A DNA stretch of 64,000 bases from Pontiella desulfatans. GTDB lineage: Bacteria; Verrucomicrobiota; Kiritimatiellia; Kiritimatiellales; Pontiellaceae. The stretch covers positions 620,001-684,000 of the forward strand of contig NZ_CAAHFG010000003.1 in the NCBI RefSeq assembly GCF_900890425.1, written 5' to 3'. Made by a program: the position numbers and the translations under genes. Positions 58,799-64,000 of the stretch are shown piece by piece. Numbering within the stretch: the first letter of the stretch is position 1; every line of letters starts with the position of its first letter. Below the pieces are notes generated by a model. The model saw only the letters and a list, made by a program, of their open reading frames with translations, was not told where the DNA came from and ran no database searches.

Positions 58799-61363
58799 AT
58801 GAGTTTGAAACCAGTACAGTACAGATGGGTGTTGGCCGCGTTGTTGAGCGGGATGGGATGGATAACACATGCGGATGCGCGTCCGCCGGCTGAGCTTCCG
58901 GGGGAATTGACCGCGGAACAGATTTTGAATGGCCAATACCTGTGGCCCGCTTCGCCGGAGATTAAGATTTCACGGGTGAACGACAAAGGGTTTGACCCCG
59001 ATGCGTTCGGACAGGTCCCCGCCCCGGGGATTCATCCGCGTATTCTTTTTTCACCTGGGGACCTGCCGGCCATCCGCAAGGGGGTCAACGATACCGATCT
59101 CGGTCGCAAGGCCTATGCAAACCTCAAGCAGCGCAATGCAACCGCCCGGCAGGAGAGCACGGCGTTCTCAAATGTCTACACGGCGTTGCTGGTCGGCGAT
59201 GCGGCCCGGGTCGATGAACTGCTTGGAAATTATCGCGAGGCAGGGGCGGATGACGGCACCAGCTGGCATCATCGGCCCAACTTTGAATATATCCTGATGC
59301 TGGAATGTTTTTCGGCGCTGGTGGATGACGACGCCCGAAAAGGCCAGGAACTGGCGAAGGCCGTCACCACGCTGGCGCAGGTTTACCAGCAACGCCTCGA
59401 TGCCATGGACACCGCTTTCCTGAGCGGGCTGGGCATACCGAATTCTGTTAACCGGGATGGCAATGCCATGCCGGCGAACAGCGAGCTGAATTCGGATGTC
59501 TGGCGCAGTGGACGTCGTCAAGCGTTTGGCGGGGAGCCCTGGTTTGCCTATATGTATGACTTTGCCTACAACTGGATGGATGCAAAACAGCAGTCCGCCT
59601 GCCGCAAGGCCATCAATACCTATATCGGTGGCAGGACGACGATGGGATCGCACATGCCGCACCACTTCCGTAACTGGAACTGGGTCGCGGTCGGTGCCGG
59701 CCTGCTGCTGAATGCGGTGGCGACCGAGGGTGAGGAAGGGCACGATCTCCGCGTCTATGAACACACAAAAGAAATCCAGACCGATTATGTTACATATGGC
59801 TGGTCACAGGCCGGATCTTCGCGCGAGGCCATCGGCTATACCCAGTTCGGGCTGCGGTGGAGCGGTCCGGCGATGGTGGCCATGGCACGGCGCGGACACA
59901 ACCTGTGGAACCGGCAGAATTGGTATAACCAGCTCGAGTGGTATGCCCACGCGGTCCAGCCGGGCGGCGGCCGCTTTATCAGTCATGGCGACGGCGGCCA
60001 TGACGGTCCGCAGATTCTCACACCGCTGATGTTTAAAAAGGCTTTTCCGCAGGACCGGCTGGTGGATTATGTGTATCGGAACGCCCTTGAAGAGGTGAAC
60101 CGAGGCAATGACTATGTGGATGGCGGTCGCGGGTATGTGATGTTGCAGTGCCTGTATGCCGCCGATCCGGCGACCGAAGAAGAGGCCGATGCGGCCCGCG
60201 CAGCGCTGGGGCACACCTTCTTTGATCCGGAACGCGGTTCGCTCATTGCGAACGCCGGCTTCGGGGCTGATGAGGTTCAGTTGCAGTTTGAGTGTCGCGA
60301 GGACGCCTTTACCGCCAACCACCAGCATGCCGACCGCGGCGCGTTTACGCTGGCGGGAGCAGGGCGTGTCTGGGGGATCGAACATTTCCGTGGCGTCGAG
60401 AGTCGGCATCACAATGTGGTGACGATTGACTACATGGGGCAGGGCTACTTTACCCCGCCGGGCAGGTGGCTCGGCCTGGTGGACGACGAATCGGCCACCT
60501 TCGGGTTCTGCGATGCGAAGCATGCCTATGATGGGTATTGGCAGACCACGGTTACGGGCTTTGCCGACAAGAATCAGCCGAGACGGCACTATCAGCGCTG
60601 GGCGCAGTATGTGGACAAAACAGATACGTGGCTGGCGGAAAATCCGGATGTCGACTGGCAGGCCCACATTGACCGTACGCCGCAGGTGGAAAAATACTGG
60701 GCGGGCTTTGAAGCGGGGGATCCGCGCATGTGGGATGAATATTCCCGGCCGGTCCACGTACCGCACAATCCGGTGCAGAAGGCGTTCCGCTCCGCGGGTC
60801 TGGTGCGCGGCACCCATTCCTATGCCCTAGTGGTGGATGATATCCGCAAGGATGATGCCCCGCACACCTTCGACTGGAACATGATGGTGGATCCGGATGT
60901 TGAACTGGTCAGCGTCAAGACTGATGAAATTCTTCTCGGGGGGGATCCGGCCAGGCAGACGGGCAGTTTTACCTATAATTTTGACCGCAAGGCCGAGCCG
61001 GGCGATCCGCAGCTCTATATCAAGGTACTCGAGCGCAGCCTGCCTGAAAATATGTTTAACAATCCGCAGATCCGCCTTGAAACCATCGAGTTCAAGGATG
61101 CCCGCAACTGGCCGGATGGACGCAGTTTCGGACTGGTCAAGCGCCTGGTGGTTCCGAGTTTCAGCGTGGAGCCCAAATTTAAAATGCTGCTGTTCCCGCA
61201 CCGTCAGGGTGATACACTGCCGGAGATTGCATGGAACGATGCGCGGACGCAGGTGAGCGTTGAATGGGCCGACCAGAAGGATGTCATTTCCTTCGCGGAT
61301 GGGGAGGATGGCCGCACCCGGGTCAAGATCGTCCGCGATGGCAAAACGATTACGGAGTTGTAG
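58799..61363 (+). CDS. Heparinase II/III-like secreted lyase (paralogue of 47617)
   Basis: The ATG at 58799 with GGTGGAGGAAAAA upstream is chosen; the frame extends to a GTG at 58709 inside the leader. The 854-residue product has a signal peptide (MSLKPVQYRWVLAALLSGMG, cleaved near THADA). It resembles 47617 along its length: GELTAEQILNGQYLWPASP, HPRILFSPGDLP, MGSHMPHHFRNWNW, EAIGYTQFGLRW, NHQHADRGAFTL near residue 507, and AFRSAGLVRG with LVVDDIRKDD. It probably performs the same or a closely related backbone cleavage. The next gene starts 1 base after its stop codon. Confidence 0.83.
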   Translation: MSLKPVQYRWVLAALLSGMGWITHADARPPAELPGELTAEQILNGQYLWPASPEIKISRVNDKGFDPDAFGQVPAPGIHPRILFSPGDLPAIRKGVNDTDLGRKAYANLKQRNATARQESTAFSNVYTALLVGDAARVDELLGNYREAGADDGTSWHHRPNFEYILMLECFSALVDDDARKGQELAKAVTTLAQVYQQRLDAMDTAFLSGLGIPNSVNRDGNAMPANSELNSDVWRSGRRQAFGGEPWFAYMYDFAYNWMDAKQQSACRKAINTYIGGRTTMGSHMPHHFRNWNWVAVGAGLLLNAVATEGEEGHDLRVYEHTKEIQTDYVTYGWSQAGSSREAIGYTQFGLRWSGPAMVAMARRGHNLWNRQNWYNQLEWYAHAVQPGGGRFISHGDGGHDGPQILTPLMFKKAFPQDRLVDYVYRNALEEVNRGNDYVDGGRGYVMLQCLYAADPATEEEADAARAALGHTFFDPERGSLIANAGFGADEVQLQFECREDAFTANHQHADRGAFTLAGAGRVWGIEHFRGVESRHHNVVTIDYMGQGYFTPPGRWLGLVDDESATFGFCDAKHAYDGYWQTTVTGFADKNQPRRHYQRWAQYVDKTDTWLAENPDVDWQAHIDRTPQVEKYWAGFEAGDPRMWDEYSRPVHVPHNPVQKAFRSAGLVRGTHSYALVVDDIRKDDAPHTFDWNMMVDPDVELVSVKTDEILLGGDPARQTGSFTYNFDRKAEPGDPQLYIKVLERSLPENMFNNPQIRLETIEFKDARNWPDGRSFGLVKRLVVPSFSVEPKFKMLLFPHRQGDTLPEIAWNDARTQVSVEWADQKDVISFADGEDGRTRVKIVRDGKTITEL

Positions 61364-61364
61364 C

Positions 61365-63746
61365 ATGACGTTGGATGAAAATTTTTTCGTGGAGCGCGGA
61401 GCGGTCCGCTGCGGGGAGGGCATTCCGCAAATGCCGCGCTGGTTTACGGACAGCCGGTTGGCTTTTTCCCTGGAGGAGCATTCCGTAACCGAGGTGGCCT
61501 GGTATGAAAAAAACTGCGGTACGGTATTTATGCGTCACCTGTGGGACGGGTTTCGGTATTACATTGAACAGGATGGACTCAACTATCGCCCGGTCTATCG
61601 GAATACGGTTGTGCGGCCCTGGGGGGTGGAAGCGGAATGGCCGCTGGAAGACCACGTGTTCAGCCATAAGGTGCTGGCCGTTGATGAGACCATGGTTTTT
61701 GAGCTGACCGCGCCCGCCGATCTACCGCCGGGGTGCCGGTTTAAGTTTGATTTCAACACCGCCTTTGCGCTCAGTTATTCCGACCGGCTGGATTTTCGGC
61801 ATCCGACGGGGCCGGGCCGGGAATGGAAGGAGTGGGCGTTTGATCCTGACGGAAATGTGCTGGTCGGCGGATACCGGCTCGCCGAAACAGAATTCCCGCA
61901 GGCCTATGATTTCTGCTGTGTGTTCGGGGCGGATTTTCCAATGGAATACCGGATCGATGAGAAAGGGAATGTGCATGTGTTGACCGGCCCGGAGCTTCAA
62001 CCGGGGCAGACCTGCCGGCTGATGATCAGTTTTGCCCGGGAGCGGGAACGCGCCATGACCCGCAACCGTGCGTTTATCGAAGAGGCCGATGAAAAGATCG
62101 GGCAGCAGTATGAGCGATATCGGCAACTGGCGGATTCGGTTCCGCGGTTGCGCAGTCCGTACCAGGATCTGAACCGCTATTTTGAGTTGCTTCCGCACTA
62201 CCATGAGTCCTTGAAAGTGACGGATATTCCCGGTGCGGTGCGGGCCAAAACCTGGCGCTACTGGGTCTGGGGCTGGGACGGGATGACCAATAACAGCGCC
62301 ACGGCCTATTGGGGCGATACCCGGCACATCGGGGATATGCTCGACTTTTACCGTGAAACGGCCGATCCGGAGGGCGGGATTGTGCATTGGTATGAATATG
62401 ACATGTCGATTAAAGAGGTATCGATGGTTCCCGCCCAGTGCATCTACCTGGTCCTGCTGCAACTGTATGCCGACCAGACCGCTGATTTGGAGCAGGTTCG
62501 TAAAAACTATGATTTTGCAGTCAGGATCTACCGGATGGCCGCGGCAACCGAGGTCGGCGAAAGCGGAATGACCCAGGGACAGTCGCTCTTTCCGGACTAC
62601 CGGGACCTCATCGGAGAGACCGGCGACGATATCAGTGCGCTGAACAATTCGATCTTTTATTGCGCGTCGCGATCCATGAACCGCCTGGCTGCGCTGATGG
62701 GCGATGAGGCCGTCCGGCAGGAGTCCGCCCGTTTTGCTGAGCGGATGGAAGCCGGTTTTATGGACCGTTTCTTCGATACGGAAAAAGGATTTCCGGTCTC
62801 GTCGCTGGAGGCCTCAACAGGGCGGCCGCGCGAGGTGTTCCAGATGTGTTCGTTGCGGTGGGAAAACGATTATTACTATGATCTTGTCCGCCCCGTCATG
62901 GAGCGGTGCATGGACTTTGTTGAAACCCATCTGGTCTGCCGGTCCGGTATCCGTGAGGTTCCGCGTTGGTGCCCGGCCTATGGCGCGGATGCCAACCAGC
63001 TGCAGGCCTGGTGGCCCGTGGCCGATGAATCGTTTGTCCGCATGGCCAATGCGCTGGATCGCAAGGATCTGCTGGAGCGCTGGGTCGGTTGGCTGGAATA
63101 CTGGTACGGGCAGCTTTCCTGTCCCGAGGCGGTTTCGTGCCATATCGAAACCGACCGCCCCGAAACCGACCGTTGGAGCGCGTTGAAGGGGGCCTGGCAG
63201 GCGTTTGCCATGCGCACCTGGTATCAGGGTATCGTACATGGTGTCGTGGGCGTCGATGCCGATGCCGGGGGCATCACCTTCCATCCCTACAGCGGGGAGG
63301 AGATGGTGCTCGAAGGACTGCATTACCTGGGTAAAACCTTTGATTTCTCCATGCAGGGCAGCGGTCCGTTTATTGAAACGCTTGAGGTCGGCGGCCGGAC
63401 CGTCCGGGGTACGAACAAGCTTCCGCTGGAGTGCTATCAGGATAAGAACCATGTTGCGGTTACCGTCCGGCGCGTGGCGGAGCCGCCGTATCCGCTGATG
63501 ATTACACGCGGAAACGGTGCGGTCCTGAAGGACTACCAATCTTCCGGGAATCAGATCGAGACCCGTCTTCAGGGAGCTGGATTGGTCCGACTGGAACTGT
63601 GGGCGGAGTCGATGCCCGAGGTAAGACTCAACGGAAGTCCCGTTTCTGTTGAGTATGATGCTGACTCAAAAGGCGCGATCGTTGCGCTCGAGCTGGAGCC
63701 GGATGGGAACGAACAGCTGCACATTTCAATGAGTCAAGGAGTCTGA
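61365..63746 (+). CDS. (alpha/alpha)6-barrel glycoside hydrolase
   Basis: The ATG at 61365 is chosen since the upstream part of the frame lies inside the previous gene. This 793-residue protein has no signal peptide and is probably cytoplasmic. An N-terminal beta-sandwich (about 1-250) is followed by a helical barrel with YWVWGWDGMTNNSATAYWGD, GGIVHWYEYDM and GIREVPRWCPAYGADANQLQ. A C-terminal beta domain follows (SGEEMVLEGLHYLGKTFDF). This layout matches glucosidase/trehalase-like or rhamnosidase-like six-hairpin enzymes (GH63, GH78, MGH1-like), but I cannot fix the family. It is probably the last step for oligosaccharides released by the adjacent lyase. It is coupled to that gene by a 1-base gap. 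Confidence 0.75.
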   Translation: MTLDENFFVERGAVRCGEGIPQMPRWFTDSRLAFSLEEHSVTEVAWYEKNCGTVFMRHLWDGFRYYIEQDGLNYRPVYRNTVVRPWGVEAEWPLEDHVFSHKVLAVDETMVFELTAPADLPPGCRFKFDFNTAFALSYSDRLDFRHPTGPGREWKEWAFDPDGNVLVGGYRLAETEFPQAYDFCCVFGADFPMEYRIDEKGNVHVLTGPELQPGQTCRLMISFARERERAMTRNRAFIEEADEKIGQQYERYRQLADSVPRLRSPYQDLNRYFELLPHYHESLKVTDIPGAVRAKTWRYWVWGWDGMTNNSATAYWGDTRHIGDMLDFYRETADPEGGIVHWYEYDMSIKEVSMVPAQCIYLVLLQLYADQTADLEQVRKNYDFAVRIYRMAAATEVGESGMTQGQSLFPDYRDLIGETGDDISALNNSIFYCASRSMNRLAALMGDEAVRQESARFAERMEAGFMDRFFDTEKGFPVSSLEASTGRPREVFQMCSLRWENDYYYDLVRPVMERCMDFVETHLVCRSGIREVPRWCPAYGADANQLQAWWPVADESFVRMANALDRKDLLERWVGWLEYWYGQLSCPEAVSCHIETDRPETDRWSALKGAWQAFAMRTWYQGIVHGVVGVDADAGGITFHPYSGEEMVLEGLHYLGKTFDFSMQGSGPFIETLEVGGRTVRGTNKLPLECYQDKNHVAVTVRRVAEPPYPLMITRGNGAVLKDYQSSGNQIETRLQGAGLVRLELWAESMPEVRLNGSPVSVEYDADSKGAIVALELEPDGNEQLHISMSQGV

Positions 63747-63913
63747 ACATGAAGTCCATGCTGGTATCTGTTTTGGAGGGTGCGGAAAGGTGTCTGCGTC
63801 GGAATTGGTTGAAAACATGGGGTGAAATTGAAGTTTTCCGCGCGAGCACTACGGAGCGGGGTCAAGGAAGAGGTGCTGACAATTAAAATTCAGGAAGAAT
63901 AAAAAGGAAGATT
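63747..63913 (+). other. Gap with a 45-codon open frame (63749-63886), probably not a gene
   Basis: A short frame MKSMLVSVLEGAERCLRRNW starts 2 bases after the previous stop and ends at 63886. It has no ribosome site of its own, no recognised motif and an abrupt composition change. It may be a fragment of a lost gene. I see no terminator in this gap. Confidence 0.3.
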
Positions 63914-64000
63914 ATGATATTGGGGATAACCGGAAATATGAGACCGCTCCACGACTGCTCGCGAAAAAGCAGCCGGACCGGAATCTTTACAGGCGTTGCT
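63914..64000 (+). CDS. Possible start of an unknown gene, cut by window edge
   Basis: An ATG at 63914 follows AAAAAGGAAG and opens a frame to the end of the window (MILGITGNMRPLHDCSRKSS). An alternative start is the in-frame ATG at 63938. The 29 visible residues show no signal peptide and no motif I recognise. It may be a real gene continuing downstream. Confidence 0.35.
   Translation, partial: MILGITGNMRPLHDCSRKSSRTGIFTGVA

Overview
The window reads as part of a polysaccharide-degradation island from a marine-type bacterium of the PVC group, most likely Kiritimatiellota or another Verrucomicrobiota. This is an inference. It rests on the density of secreted formylglycine-type sulfatases, heparinase II/III-like proteins and glycosidases, on a PEP-CTERM sorting signal, on choice-of-anchor D, LamG, PA14 and thrombospondin-3-like modules, and on the absence of any SusC/SusD pair. 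No rRNA, tRNA or CRISPR array was seen. Nearly every real gene lies on the plus strand.

Positions 1-33252 form one almost uninterrupted plus-strand run with overlaps or short gaps. In order it holds the end of an SGNH hydrolase, a GH43 glycosidase, a sulfatase, two very large heparinase-like multidomain proteins, a 1402-residue modular surface protein, a lipoprotein heparinase-like enzyme, an alpha/beta hydrolase, a GH29 fucosidase, a very small ORF, an esterase, a lipoprotein sulfatase, a double-headed sulfatase (two sulfatase domains in one chain) and a GH106 rhamnosidase.

Positions 33253-38450 are a decayed patch. It carries two different IS66 elements, each with perfect 8-bp target duplications and only 28 bp apart, followed by a sulfatase remnant with an internal deletion. 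Positions 38519-41857 encode a modular SGNH esterase. Positions 41988-42722 hold two head-on gene remnants, heparinase-like and sialate O-acetylesterase. A GH106-related glycosidase follows, and then an IS4-type element whose transposase is broken by a nonsense codon.

Positions 47617-63746 are a second degradative run: heparinase-like enzyme, GH2, sulfatase, GH36, a degraded FN3 remnant, two small paralogous exported proteins (one with a PEP-CTERM anchor), another heparinase-like enzyme and an (alpha/alpha)6-type glycosidase.

Together the genes look suited to a sulfated, branched, rhamnose- and/or fucose-containing glycan with xylose and galactose residues. Lyases would cut the backbone, sulfatases and esterases would remove sulfate and acyl groups, and exo-glycosidases would finish the oligosaccharides. 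The exact substrate cannot be read from the sequence. No transporter, regulator or central-metabolism gene occurs in the window.

The most novel item is a module of roughly 200 residues, called here the EINW/ELNAA module. It occurs five times in four proteins, ends in a dockerin-like acidic loop, and lies beside heparinase-like genes. Three of its genes and one heparinase gene also share a short upstream leader element.
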